Source: Raffaelea ambrosiae (Eukaryota; Ascomycota; Sordariomycetes; Ophiostomatales; Ophiostomataceae). Taken from it: a stretch of DNA of 64,000 nt. Below the pieces are notes generated by a model. It saw only the letters and a list, made by a program, of their open reading frames with translations. It was not told the origin of the DNA and did no database searches. The DNA is taken from NCBI GenBank assembly GCA_002778195.1, contig PCDI01000001.1:3054857-3118856 (forward strand), read 5' to 3'. The position numbers were made by a program, and so were the translations under genes. Of this stretch, positions 11,381 through 24,577 are shown in pieces (the first letter of the stretch is position 1; every line of letters starts with the position of its first letter).

Positions 11381-11829
11381 TCTGCTCAGCTCTCGTTCTC
11401 GTACTCGTAGAAGACACAAACCAGTAGACAATGCGAGGTAGACTTTGTCTACTTCCCTTCGTGCAGGGCCGAAAAAACAATCCACAAGAGGACTCATCGT
11501 ATTCTCTCCCATGCAGGCACTGGATCAATACTACTTGTACGTAGTAACTACTATGGCAATAGTACCCGTACTTTCGAATCCCTCCCGTTGCCGCGGGGTG
11601 CTAGGCTTTTTGGGACCCTTGTGGTTTGTGTCTCTTTCCTTTCCGAGAAAAGTGCCGCTTGGCTCGAGTGCCTGTTGTGGTTCTGGATAGTGGCTTGTCA
11701 ACTCTCCCGACGCCCCCCCTTTTACGTTGATAACTATTATTCTATTCTGCTCGGCTTTAAGACAAGCTGCAAGGGGAAGTAGAAGCGAGAACAGGAAAGA
11801 ACGACCAACAGACGATAACCGTTCACAGT

Positions 11830-11865
11830 GTACACAACGTACACAATGTACACAACGTAGACACA
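11830..11865. repeat. 9-bp tandem repeat
   Basis: Four 9-bp units of the type gtacacaac/gtacacaat, the last one diverged (gtagacaca). Confidence 0.85.
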
Positions 11866-13462
11866 TCAAAGACGTGGATCGTAGGCAGTGTCAATGCCAA
11901 CCATGGAACGGACTGAGACCGTTGACTCCAGCAAGGCCAACAACACCCTGGCCGACATGCCTCCTGCCCTTGTAAACGGTGGAGTACTAGTGGCCATCCT
12001 TCGTGCCAAGATGAGATCATGTCCTGGCGTGTTTGCGTGCAAGGTTTGCCATCATCCCAGCTCCCAGCTTGGCCGTTTCCTCTTTTTATGCTTCTGACTC
12101 CAGACAGACCTGTTCGTCCGTCGTCCTTCACTCCCCCTCTTTTTTTTTCTTTTTTTTTTCTTCCCCAAGTTGTCCCGCTGTTCCAGATGTGGCTGGCCAT
12201 GTGCAGACACTATGGTCGGCCGTATGTAGGTTCCCTCCCCATTCCCTCCTTTAGGCTCCTTCCTGACATTAATTGGCCACACAATGCCTGCCCGGCTGGC
12301 GCCTCTTTTGGCTTGGTTGTTCTGTTTCTTTGCCCACCACAGCGCGCCTCGCACGGTGGACGATCACAGAGCCATTCGAAAGAACGTGCACCACCCCTGC
12401 CCAGCTGGCCAGAACACTTGTCTGGCCCGTTTCGTTCTCCTTTCCGCCTCCGCTTGCCTTTCCTTTTACCCTTTTCTGTTTCTCTCTTTCAGGAAACCCT
12501 CGGCACGCGTATACTACACAGGTGTCAATTTACGCAGGTGCCATACGCGGGTGCCATCTCTACACCATAATACTGACAACTATGCATGGGGAGCCATCTA
12601 TCAAGACAATACGGCGTATACCACGGTAATTGCCTCGAACTCGTCCCCTCCCAATCGTATGTGCACGTTTCTCTCTCTTTCTGCTCCGGCATAGCGGCAG
12701 CGTCGCTTTCTGGCTACGGTCCCATCGTCCATGGACAATGTGGTCCTGTGCAAAGTATATTATTGACTGTCCTGGCAAAGTTGACACCCCCAAAAAGCAT
12801 ATATATAATACGATAGTATAAAAAAGAGCAGCAACGAAGAGTGGCCACCCATGGTTATTTACCTTGTACAAGCAGCAGATATTGACCCCTCCTGGTGCCT
12901 CATCTCCGGCTTGTTTGCCTTCGCGCAAACCACCCCCCGGGAGAATAGGAACGGCCTGCAGGCATGGTGGGGAGGGGGGTCTACGATATGCATCTCCCAT
13001 TTTGCTGGCGGCGAGGTAGTGGCTACTCGTGCTCGTTCCGCTGGTCAATGGAGCTAGTGCTCCCATGTGGCTCGCCCGAGCTGTCCATGCCGGTGCATGC
13101 CTGTCTGCCCATGGTTGGTTTCCATCCCAGGAAGAAGGAGAGACGGGACTGTCTATGCACGAAAAGGTATATGATCAGCAGAGCTCCCTCCCCTCTCGGG
13201 AGGGGGGCACAGAGAGAGAGAGCTTGTTTTTTTTTTCTTGTCTTGTCTGCAGGTCCAAGGAGAAGCTTCTGAAGAGCTCGTCCCGTCCGTCGTTCCCGTG
13301 TAAGACAGGTTGGAAGTATTGAGAGTGTGCTTTGAGCTCTCAACTTGTACGAAGTCAGAAGTATCATTAAGAGCTTCTTCTCTTCTCTTCTTCTCTTCTC
13401 TTCTTCTCTCATCTTCCTCTCTCGTCTTCTCTTCTCTCGTCTTCCCCCACCCCTCCGCCCCC

Positions 13463-15442
13463 ATGCGTCCCGTCAACTTGGCCGCCACGGCCCTGTGGTC
13501 GGCCGCGGCCGTCTCGGCCGCCGTCATCATCGACGCCCAGAACCCCGCCGAGGCCGCCACCAGCGACGGCCAGACGTACGACTACATTGTCGTCGGCAGC
13601 GGCCCCGGCGGCGCCCCGGTGGCCGTCAACCTGGCCAAGGCCGGCTTCTCGACGCTGCTGATCGAGGCCGGCGACGACCAGGGCAACAACTCGGTCTACA
13701 CGGAGCTGGCCAACTTTGCCGCCGCCGGCAACGACGAGTCGTCGCGCTGGGACTTTTGGGTCAAGCACACGGACAACGAGACGCTCGACCGCGCCTTTGC
13801 CCACTACACCTACCAGCTGCCCAACGGCTCCTTTTATTCGGGGCTCGACCCGCCCGCCGGCGCCGTCCCGCTCGGCATCCAGTACCCGCGCGCCGCCACC
13901 CTCGGCGGCTGCGCCATGCACAACGCCGGCGTCTGCTCGCTCGCCCAGGACGACAACTGGGACGAGATCGCGGCGCTGACGGGCGACGACAGCTGGGCCG
14001 CCGCCAAGATGCGCCGCTACCTCGTCGAGATCGAGCACAACCTGTACATCCCGCAGAGCAACACGAGCGCCGCCAGCCGCAGCCACGGCTACCACGGCTG
14101 GCTCGAGACCTCCACGCAGCCCACCACCTGGGCCCGCAACAGCTCGTCGCCGGCCACGCGCGTCGCCCGCAAGCTCGCCGAGCTGACCGGCCAGAACGCC
14201 AGCGACGTCGCCAACCTCGTCAACCAGGACATCCTCGGCACCACCCCCAACTTTGACGAGCTCAACAGCCTCTACAACATGGTCCAGCACGCCGACGGCA
14301 GCTTCCGCCGCTCCGACCCCAACCAGCTCGTCCATGCCGCCGTCGCCGACCCCGCCAACTACCCGCTGACCGTCCGCCTCAACTCCCTCGTCACCCGCGT
14401 GCTCTTTGCCAACGCCAGCACCAACACCACCACCGGCCGCGCCGAGCCCGTCGCCACCGGCGTCGAGATCATGTCCGGCCACAAGCTGTACCACGCCGAC
14501 CCGCGCCACACCGCCGGCACCCAGGGCCCGCTCTCCAAGGTCTGGGCCCGCAAGGAGGTCATCGTCTCCGGCGGCGTCTTCAACACGCCCCAGATCCTCA
14601 AGCTCAGCGGCATCGGCCCGGCCGACGAGCTCGCCCAGTTCAACATCCCCCTCGTCAAGGACCTCCCGGGCGTCGGCCAGCGCCTCGCCGACAACTACGA
14701 GGGCAGCCTGCTCACCGTCAGCCAGGAGCCCGTCGGCGGCGGCTACATCACCATGCTCTTCAAGACCCCGACCTCCCCGGGCAAGCAGCGCAACATCTTT
14801 GTCTGGTGCGGCGCCTTCTCCTTTGAGGGCTTCTGGCCCGGCTTCCCCACCGACTACGGCTCCAACCAGTAAGTTTTTTCTTTTCCTCGCTCAGACCGTT
14901 TTCCTTCTCTCTCTCGCTTCTCTCCCTCGCTCACACCACCAAGGTACGAGTGCGCCATGGTCCACATGCGCCCCAAGAGCCAGGCCGGCACCGTCCTGCT
15001 CACCTCCGCCGACCCCCTCGACCCCCCGGCCATCAACCTCCACATGTTCCTCCACAACGGCACCCAGGACCTCCAGGAACTCGTCGACGGCGCCAACCTC
15101 CTCCGCCAGGGCCTCTGGGCCGCCGGCAGCCCCGTCACCCCCTTTGACGAGCACCACCCCTGCCCCGGCACCGGCAACGGCAACTGCACCAACGACGAGG
15201 AACTCTACTCCATCCGCAGCCAGGCCTACTCCCACCACGCCACCAGCACCGCCGCCATCGGCGCCGACTCCGACCCCCTCGCCGTCCTCGACTCCAAGTT
15301 CCGCGTCCGCGGCGTCAAGAACCTGCGCGTCGTCGACGGCTCCGCCTTCCCCCGCGTCCCCGGCGCCTTCCCCGTCCTGCCCACCATCATGATGTCGCAA
15401 AAGGCCTCCGAGGTCATCATTGCCGATGCCCAGAGCGCATAA
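13463..15442 (+). CDS. Secreted GMC-family FAD oxidoreductase
   Basis: Two exons, 13463-14868 and 14944-15442 (intron gtaagt...ccaag, phase 2), encode 634 aa. A signal peptide (about 1-20) is followed by the FAD-binding Rossmann motif VVGSGPGGAPVAVNLAKAG near residue 42 and the family Gly-rich segment YPRAATLGGCAMHNAGVCS. The substrate-side domain carries several N-glycosylation sites. The C-terminal catalytic region keeps one His (SHHATST) and ends VPGAFPVLPTIMM. The GMC family oxidises alcohols, sugars or related substrates with FAD, passing electrons to oxygen or quinones. The second catalytic His/Asn of aryl-alcohol and glucose oxidases is not found where expected; this region reads FPVLP. 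That form occurs in a fungal subfamily of unknown substrate, so I name no substrate. The start is the first ATG followed by a signal peptide. Confidence 0.88.
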
Positions 15443-15917
15443 TCTTTTGCGTCACATGCAAGGACCAACAGTCTGCTTCTTTCTGTTGTCCAGGGCCAGT
15501 TGTGTATGGCTCTTGTTATGCTTTGATGTCAGTACAAAAAAAAATCTGTACATATGGATGACATGCGAGATGAGAAACCCCAAGTAAAAAAAGAAGAGCC
15601 AGGGAAAAAGACCAAAAATTCCCATTGGCGGGACATAGATCAGTATTTCTTTTGTTTGTTTTTTGCTTTGTTTTTTGCTTCGTTTTAACATTTTTAATGC
15701 GTCGGGGAGGGGTTCTTTTTCTGCGTCCCTTCAACTTTCCCTTACTTGTTCATACCTCTTTGCACCTTCTTGTGTAAATATAACTACGTCTTTCTGTTTT
15801 ATCTTTTTGAATATCCAAAAAAAAAAAAACCACTTGCGTTCTTGTCCTATCACTCTTTTCCAAAACCATTACAGAATGACAAACAAAAACAACCACAGGA
15901 AAACCAAAACCACACAT
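15443..15917. other. Convergent intergenic region
   Basis: The GMC and ABC transporter genes converge here. The stretch is T-rich with A and T runs, consistent with two 3' UTRs. No coding sequence is seen. Confidence 0.7.
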
Positions 15918-18900
15918 CTACGTAGATTCCTGTAAATCCCACAGCGTCTTGAAGATGCTGTCCCGCGCCAGCAGATTCTTCGGCGAGTCGTATTCCACCA
16001 CACGGCCCTCCTGCAGCACCAGCACTTTGTCGAAATCAGCCACCGTCCGCAGCCGGTGCGCCACCACAACCGCTGTCCAGCTGGCAAAGTCGGTCTGGAT
16101 GAGCTGGTCGACAAACGCTTCGGTTTCGCGGTCCAGACTGCTCGTGGCCTCGTCCAGCAAAAGCACGCGGCTCTTGCGGATCATGGCCCGCGCCAGACAG
16201 AAAAGCTGCCGCTGACCCGCACTGAGCCAGTCTGTGTTTAAATCCGCATCCAGCCCGCCCTTGTCTTCGATCACCTCGCTCAGGTTCGTCTGCTCCAGAA
16301 CCTTGAGCAGCTCGCCGTCCGTCGTCTTCTCCAGCGGATCCAGGTTGTAGCGCACGCTGCCGGCCAGGAACATGGGATCCTGCGGAAGCGCCACAATCGA
16401 CTCGCGCAGCGCATTCAGGTTCAGACGCTCCGTGTCAATGCCGTCAATCTCAATCGTGCCTGCCGCCGGCGCGTACAGCCGCAGCAACAGCGAAATCAGC
16501 GTCGACTTGCCGCTGCCCGAGCGCCCGCAGATGGCCACCTTCTCGCCCGGCTGAATGTGCAGATTGATGTCGTCCAGTACCACGCGGTCGCCGTATTTGG
16601 CCTGCAGGCCCTGCACATGCACGGCTCCCTCGGCCGGCCAGTGGGCTGGCGGCATGTCGGGGCCGTCCAGCTCTCGGGGCGTCTCTGTGGCAAACTGATT
16701 GATGCGCGTAATCGCACCCAGGCTCGTCTCCAGCTGCGTCCACATCTGGATCAGCATGCTGAGCGTCATGCCAATGCCCATGACACTCGACAGTGCAACA
16801 CCAAGCAGACCAGGGCTGATCTGGTTGCGGAGGCCCACCGCCAGGCCAATCAGCAGCACAGACAACCCGGCCACAATCAAGTTCAGGACCAGCGACAGCC
16901 AGCGCTGGATACAGTAGAGCAGGTAGTACGGCTTCTGCGACTCGTCCAGTCTCCGTAAATTCTCCTCTTCTGCTTTGTGCGTCCAGCCATAGGCACGTAG
17001 TGCCGTCAGTCCAGAGAAAGATGCGATGAAGTCCGAGTACAGGGGAGCCTTGGCTTCCAGGTCCAGCAGCCGCATCTGTCGTGACGTTCTCAAGTAGATC
17101 TTTTGCACGGCATACAGGACCATCAGAAGCACGGGAATGCTGATAGCCAGATATCCCGATGCCACGCACGTCAACACGATCTGTGAGATGGCATTGATCA
17201 CCTCTGTTACACAATCGTCAGGAGCAATTCTCGACACAAATCAACTGGACTCACGAGAACTTACGCGCATACGCCATCTGGAATGCCATTGGGAGCGGCA
17301 TGTCGACAAGTGTCATATCCTGGCTGAATCTGTTGACAATCTCACCAGCATCGGTGGCTACATAGTACGCCAAAGGGGCACTGAACTCGTTGGCATTGAT
17401 TAGCAATTTTGACTTTCCCTTGAAAGAGAACAAATTGTTGGACAAAAAAAAAAAGTCCTACTGCATGGCTGCAACCAAAATCCTCCTGTGCAGCATCTTT
17501 GCTGAGCGCGGCACGATGATAATCATAAAGACCCTGGTGTGTGTTAGTAGGCTCGGTGGCGCGACCCAAGGACAGTGAAATGCTGCATCAACCTACCAAA
17601 ACTCCAGACCATTAAAGACCACATTCATGACGGCGAACATGACATAGATGCCAACATAGTAGCCCACTCTGCTGTCCGGATTCGTCTCGTTGGAGGACGT
17701 CCACTCGTTCAGCCAGATCGGCTGCCCACTGCGCATGCCGACGTTGCAGATTGTCAAGAGACAAAAGATGAGAAACGGAACAGTGCCCATGGATCGAACA
17801 TAGGAGAAGAGTGCATCTGCGTTACGCTTGCCGCGTGACGAGCCACCGTCCGGTATGTCTTTCTTGCTGCGCAGACCGACTCGGGCATCTTCAGCAGCCT
17901 TCTGCGAAACAATGCGTTCAATGACCGCTTCTTTCTCCTTCAGCTCGGTCTCGACATCTTCGGCATCCTGTTCAGCGGCTGCGTCCATAGCTGTCTTCTG
18001 CAGGCCAAGCTCGCTGACGAAGCCTTCGGTCGAGTTGAGGTGATCAAAGCTTCCACGCTGTACAATACGGCCGTCGTCGCTCAGAACGACAATGTGGTCG
18101 GCGTACGGAAGAAGTTGAACTTGACAAGTCAGAACAGGCGAATGGGCAAAATAAAACAAGTAAAATAGGAATAGAAAAAAATAGAAGAAGAAAGAAGAAA
18201 ATAGAAACGGTAGACTTCACAACCAACATACTATTGTGCGTGGCTAGGATCACTGATGTACGGTTCCTGCGGAGAAGACCTTCGGGGCCGAGAGTGGCGG
18301 CAAAGCACTTGGAGTAGGTGTCGGCGTCCAGGCCTTTCAGAATATCGTCCAGAATGACAATTGGCTTGCGGTTGTATACGGCGCGGGCGAGGGCCTTGTT
18401 GATCACCGGAATGGTCAGTTTCTGTCATACAATAAAAATGCAAAATGCAAAATGCCAAAGAAAAGGGTGCCCGCCACTAACAACTCGCTGCTTCTGACCG
18501 CCGCTGAGAGACACGCCCTGGCTTCCAATGGTGGTGTCGTCGCGTTTGGGGAACTGGTCAATGTCCTCCACCAGCTGACAGGCCCGAATAACATCCTCGT
18601 AAAAGCCTTCCTGGTATGGCTCAAATGCAAGGACATTCTCTTTGATCGTTCGGTTCAGGAGCCAAGCATCCTGGTCACAATACGCTATCTCCTCGGGAAT
18701 CGTAAACTCAACGGAACCAGCAAACATGCGGGCTTCGCCCAAGAGAGCTTTCAGCAGAGTCGATTTTCCGGACGCAACAGGACCAATGACAATGGTGAGT
18801 TTGCCAGGCATGATATCCAGCTCGACATCTTTGAGGATGGGAAGGTCCTGCTTCCAGCCAAAGGTGGCGCTGCGGACCTTGATCCAAGGCTTGTCGGCGT

Positions 18901-20928
18901 CGTCTGTTGCCGATTTCTCTGAAGCGCCATCCGTGCCATCTGTGGGAAGCATGGAGTCGCGGGTAGAAAAAGACCCGGCATCAGACCGAGGGAGCAGTGT
19001 GCGGTAATCCTCTCTCTTCTCGTGAAGAAGGAAGGCCTCGATACGATCAAGACAGGCAATGGCCGAGGCGAGATTGGTCCAGGCGGTGGTGAGCGTCATG
19101 GTCGGCATGATGAGGACGTTGAGCAGACTGAGGGATGTAAATGCCTTGGCCACGCCGAATTGAGAGTTGCCAGACACCTTCTGGGCAATGGCGTACACAG
19201 TGAAGGTCACGGCCGGCATCAGCCATGTTGGTGCAATGCCCAGCAACAGGTTGGCCACCTGCGTTTTACGGTACGCGGTCGACTTGTCCAGTTCGTAGTC
19301 CCGCAGGTCCTGGATCTGTCTTTCAGCCTTGTCACTCAAACCAGCGACTTTGACACCCTTCATAGACCCGATGATATCTGATGTGATGCCGACACGTTTC
19401 TGAATAGCCGCCATCCATCGGCGTTGACGCGGGGGGATTAGTTTGCCAACATAAGCCGCCAGCACGCCACAAATGATGCAGAGGATCACGGGAGCGACAC
19501 AGCTCGCACCAATCTGCGTGCCCAGAAGGCCCAGGGCAACGCCAAGCTGCACAATACTGGGGGCAATATCAACAATGGGAAAGGTCGTAAAGGTAATACG
19601 ATCAACGTCGGTGCTCATGAGAGACAGAGCCGAGGATGAGTTTCCAGTTTCGGCGCGCACGGTGAGCATGTTTTTGTAGATGATGGTGACCAAGGCACCA
19701 CGGATCTTGGACATTGTGCGAAAGGCCACGTGCGTATACCAACGAGTTGTGATCTGGAATATGTAGTTAGAAATACGGAACACTAACCAGGGTACAACCA
19801 CGGCAATCCATAGTCGTTGAACGTACAGCAACACCGATGTAGCAGAGGGCATAGCCGCCAATAAGACCGTAGCCATAGCTGTGAGGTTTGCGGCTGTCGC
19901 TAACATAGAGAATGGCTGCATTGACTAGATATGGCTGGGCCAGACTGAGGCCCATCAAGCCGATGCGCGGCACAAAGGCCATGGCCAGCTCAGGGAAGAA
20001 GGTGACCACCGAAGCATAGGCCAGGCAGTGCTTCTTCTTGTGATTGGCTGCTAATAGTTAGAGAATTCCAGAGACCTCCTAGATGCCAGTCCCCTGATGC
20101 CAGAAAACTTTGACTTGCCTGCTTTCCAGTGCTTCAGAAGACGCGCGTGCAGGACCTTGCCAGTCAGATCGTCATCCACCAGCCACAGATCTTCCATGGC
20201 CAAGTCACGGCGGTATCCCTCAAAGAAGAGCGGATTGAGCCACGTGAACAAGGCAGAGCCGAATATGCCCTGGTACACTTCAGGCGAGATGGACTTCCCG
20301 GCCAGGACTGAATGGTTGAATTTTTGCAGCGACTCCAGGCCGAGGACGACGACCTTGAGCGCAAAGGCAGCCGTGAAGATGGCGGCCACAGTGGCGTTGC
20401 CCGGAAGAAACCATTGCGTCCGCACTCTAGGCAGATCACAGAGTACGGCGAAGAAGAAAAAGGTCTGGCTCAGCTGTGATGGTCGGATGGACCTAACATG
20501 TTCGAGGTCTGCGATGGCAGCCAAGGCCACGGTTGCCAGCAGATTCAGAATTTTCGAAGCAAGTGTCGTGTGTGCGTGGAAGCCGCGGCCGGTGCCAATC
20601 AGAACAACGACAGCCAGCTGCAAGGCTGCCAATGCCGTGAATGCGATCTTGGCTCCCAGTCAGTGAACAGTTGACATTAGGCGAGAAGAACTTCCCCGCC
20701 AAGAGAAGTAGAGCATACCACTTTCACAGCACGGAGCAATGGCCAGCGCACGACTGCCTTTTTTCTGAGCAACTGGTACAGGCGGGCAGCGGCCAGAAGC
20801 AGACCAATAGCGCATAGTGCTATGGAGAGAATGTAGTCCTCGAAAATGAGAGTGAAGTCAAAGCTGTAACAGTTGGCAGCGGACGACAATACGGGACCGA
20901 AGTCGTCGTCATCAGGACAGCGTATCAT
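15918..20928 (-). CDS. ABCC-type (MRP) ABC transporter
   Basis: Nine exons: 20928-20719, 20647-20119, 20050-19827, 19753-18482, 18394-18232, 18119-17597, 17533-17462, 17380-17265 and 17203-15918. They total 4395 bases and encode 1464 aa, close to the usual full-length ABCC size. Order: an N-terminal TMD0 and linker (about 1-230), TMD1, NBD1 with Walker A GPVASGKST (about 642), signature VSLSGGQKQR (about 734) and Walker B VILDDILKGLD. TMD2 follows, then NBD2 with Walker A GRSGSGKST (about 1264), signature LSAGQRQLF, Walker B LLLDEATSSLD and H-loop VAHRL. NBD1 has Asp where NBD2 has the catalytic Glu, as is usual in ABCC proteins. Such pumps move glutathione conjugates, toxins or pigments across plasma or vacuolar membranes; the substrate here is unknown. 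Intron 2 is GC-AG, and the intron at 18395-18481 has a second in-frame acceptor. Confidence 0.93.
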
Positions 20929-23900
20929 GGTCAATGGCCAATCCAAGGGAAGTACAGGGGAAAAAAAAGGGAGGGTATACAAGGCAAGTCAAAACGAGAT
21001 GTGAAGGGTATAGAGCAAAAGAAAGAAAATCACTGTTTGGAATTGATTAAAACCCCAAGCAGATGGGGGAGAAGAGAATGTTTGTTCCCCGGAAATTGTG
21101 CCAAGTTGGATATTAAAAGGAGAGAGGCGGAAGACAAGACAAAAATCAGAGACCAACAGATTTCGACACAAATAGGAAAAGGACAACAGCAATAGGGCGG
21201 GATAGATGGCGATATAAAACGTTTGTTTCCTTCCGAGAGTATCGTACACCGGCTGCTTATGCAGAACAGACAGCAGGCATAGGACTCTCGTTGAGCGGAG
21301 CAGGGCACAGGACGCAAAACACAGCAACGGGGCGTCAAGACTCTCAAGACCCCGAAGCCAGGGATCCCCAGAGACAGAGACAGCACAACCACAAGGCGGG
21401 TACAGTTGAGGACGGCTCGTCGTGTGAAAGTGCAGCAAAAAGCTCAGCAGCTGCCGGCTGAGTCACAGGATGCCGGCGGCAGGGAGCGAAGCTGACGAGC
21501 GGAGGGTGTCTCTGTGGCCCTGTTTGCCGTCCCGTCTTAGTGGCTAGGGGGTTTTCTTTGGCTGCCACTCTTTGGGAGGTCGATCTCGGGAGGTCACTCT
21601 GGGTGGCCACTCTCGTTGGGTTCTCTCTTTTGGCTGGCCACTCTTTTCCACGGCTGGTTCGCAGCCACAACGGACGAAGCGGAGCTGCAGCAAGGGTCGA
21701 TCGCTGAAGAACACGTCTGCTGCTCTGCCGAAATGCATGGCTGTTGCAGAAGTGCGTCCCCAGTCCGAGAGATTGTCATGGTGAAAAGCCAGATATGATT
21801 TTTAAAAAAAAAACGAGAGCAAAAGAATTAATGTGGACTTGTTTAATTTTGTTCCTGTCGTCCTTTCTCTCACAGGCCTGTATCTTCGCGTGCCTTCCCA
21901 ACTAAGTCAGTCCCTGGGGCACACTACAGCCAAAGCTCCCGAGTCCACGCGTTGCGACCTGCTTTGCGTCACCCCAAAGGGAAGGTGCGACTGTCCACCC
22001 CCGGGGTCAGACGATGTGCCGGAGACCGATAAGGAGGGCCAGTGGCGTGCTTGCCAGGGCCGTCGAGATTCTGTAACAAATCGGCGTCGTGTGAGGGAGG
22101 AACGACCCTGCGGCGCTCTTGCCCTGTGAGAATTCGCCGATTTCAAAGCGGGTCTCTCTCTCTCTCGCATCGACTCACACGCACAACAGCACTGTAGTCT
22201 GTGGTTACTCGCCCTGCAGCAATGACTGCATCTTTTGCTTGTGATTTGCATCTCCTGTCTCTCATGTGTTTCCGCGTATGTGTGTCCGTGTTTTCCACGA
22301 TACCGATCCACAACGGCAGCCCCCCATCTCGCCCGCTCCTCCTCGCTAGCGCTCTCCCTGGATTGAGCTGGAACCGCCTTCTTTTTTTTTTTTTTTTTTG
22401 TCAAGAGTCCTGCATCTGCCGGGCAGCTTGCCTGGATCGTCCTTGGTACCGCCCCCGTTGACAACGCCGCCCGCGATGGCACGCTGTGGCCGTCAATTGG
22501 CTTACTGCGAGACTTGGCAACGGCGGGAGGAGAAGACTCTCACAACGGCGGGCCGGCAATCCGTCTTGAGACACCCCCAGCAGCAGGCACCTGCAAAGGA
22601 CCCCTCATCCTGCATGGAAGGATCTGAGCAGTAGTTTGGGTCGCCCGGGTTGCTTGAGCGCTTGAGAAGCTGTGCTGCGACAAAAAGACGAGGCCAACGC
22701 ATTCTCCCATGCGGCTCTATGTTTTGTTTCATGTCGTCCCAGCCCTAGGGAAAGAGCCTCAAGAAAAGCACCTCTGGCCTGTCTTTTAGCCTAAGAACAG
22801 CATGCTTCGAAAGCAGAATCGACCTGGTTCCCGGACACCGGGTCGTCTGAAAGTGTTTTATCCAAACAGCCACCGTTTCTCATCCCTTTTCTTTCTTTTC
22901 TTTCTCCGTGTATCTGCTTGGGTCCGGGATTCTCATCTCTGCCCCCCCCGGTCTCTCTTCTCCTCTTGTCCCGAGAGCTCGTCTCCAGACTTCATGACGA
23001 CTGGCTACCATGCCAGACCGCCTCTTCCCTACCAAAAACACGGCACGCACTGGGTTGCATCCTCTGCCGCAAAACCCTGTGCCGTCTCTTTCGACCAATG
23101 CTGTATCTCAGCGCTGCCTCTCCTCTTTTTGTATATCTCTATTTCCCGTCTGCGAAAAGAGGGAAGTTAATCTATTCAATGGCCCACTGTTTCGGTTCAT
23201 GGTTGACATCATATTCTCCGAATCATACACGGTAGACCCATACAGGCGACCAGGGCGCGGCGGCCTTTTGTCCCGCCCGTGGTCTTTTGTCCCAAACTGA
23301 GAAGTGAGCAGCGCGAACCGGAAGTCCGTTTGTGTGTTTAATGCCGCCGCCCGATTGCCGATGCTGTACAAACACCGCACATCGCCTTTTGTACGCGCAA
23401 CCGGTGTGGTAAGAGAACTGAGATATGCGCGGATTCCAGGCCAGTTACATACGCGTGTTCATCCCCCCCAGAGTCTAGCGGGTCTGGACAACGCCATGGA
23501 AGCTTGGCATAGCTTAGCTGAAGGCGCAAGAGAAGCCGACATGGCAGCAAAAGACCGCTTCCATAGTAGGAAGAATGAACCCGACGTCGGGATTTCCGGG
23601 ACGCCGACGATCTGTTTACAGGGAGACTATCGCTACATCGACGACTTCAGCTTTCACCATGGCCATGCTCATTGTTGGCAATGGCAACGAGGCTGGCATT
23701 GGCGAGAACAATGTGTCGTGCACTGCCTTTGCTTCTGCTCTCGAGACAATACACACAATGAGGACACAATGCAACAATGGAAAATAGACAATGAACCACA
23801 CAAGGCTGTGCATGTCTCATTGTTCCTGTGTTTTTTTTTTTTTGCTATTTCAGGAATACTGGCAGCTGGGTTCTTTGTCATGCTCGAACAAACAACTGCA

Positions 23901-24577
23901 AAGAACGACAAAGACGGACAGCAAAGAGCTTGTCGATTACCACGTTGCGCGTCTTGCTTAGAACGTTTTGATTTTGAGTCAATTTTGGGGGGGTCAATCC
24001 TAATCGTGAAAGTTGGCTTCGCAAAAGCTCTCAGGTTTAAGAGACGCCAGAATTGAAGCATTGGTTTGTATTTTGTGACCCAAGCCCTGGAACTAGATTA
24101 AAACAGAAATTGTTTCCAGTTTCTCTTTGTTGACGTGTTTGCTTATTCTTCGTCCTCTCTGCTTCTAGAGCTTTTCTTCAAATTTTGACTCCTTTGTTCG
24201 CTCAGCCTTGCTTTGCACGTGTAAACCAAGCCTTGCTGTTGAAAGAACAACCATGCATTCTCTCAAAGAAACAAGTAGACAATGGGCAAACAATTACGAC
24301 ACGCCTTCTTTGTATCTCGTGTATTTCCTCACCGTCTGCAATCGTTGAAGCACTCCCAATGCTGGGCTCTTTGTCTCGCCATGAGAGATATATCATGGGC
24401 GTCACCCAGCGCGAACAAGCTGCAACAATGTCCTGAACAACAACCTTGATCGACTGCAATTCTCACGAGCTTTGCCTTTCGGCGTATTTGAACATTCCCC
24501 TTCACTATTACTGATTACTTTCCCAGGTGTATTGCTGGTCCGATACACATTTCCACTCCTTTCAGCTTCACGACATC
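20929..24577. other. 3.6-kb region without a supported gene
   Basis: The upstream regions of the divergent ABC transporter and kinase-like genes. Scattered open frames below 250 codons have no motif and no matching splice signals. A T19 run lies near 22382-22400. I see no RNA gene. Confidence 0.55.

Larger units (their letters stand above)
8887..13462. other. 4.6-kb region without a supported gene
   Basis: I see no gene with plausible exons. Open frames on both strands change composition along their length and lack recognisable motifs. The stretch holds A-rich plus-strand tracts (9600-10015), three short tandem repeats, and a TC/CT-rich leader (13370-13450) immediately upstream of the GMC gene that probably belongs to its promoter and 5' UTR. 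It may contain untranslated RNAs that I cannot detect. Confidence 0.55.

Noticed and set aside
13409..14509. 366-codon antisense frame under the GMC gene
   Set aside because: Val/Gly/Asp-rich antisense shadow of a GC-rich coding exon.
23304..24056. 250-codon plus-strand frame
   Set aside because: It contains a Phe run from a T tract and Cys/His-rich random-looking sequence. No start context or domain supports it.
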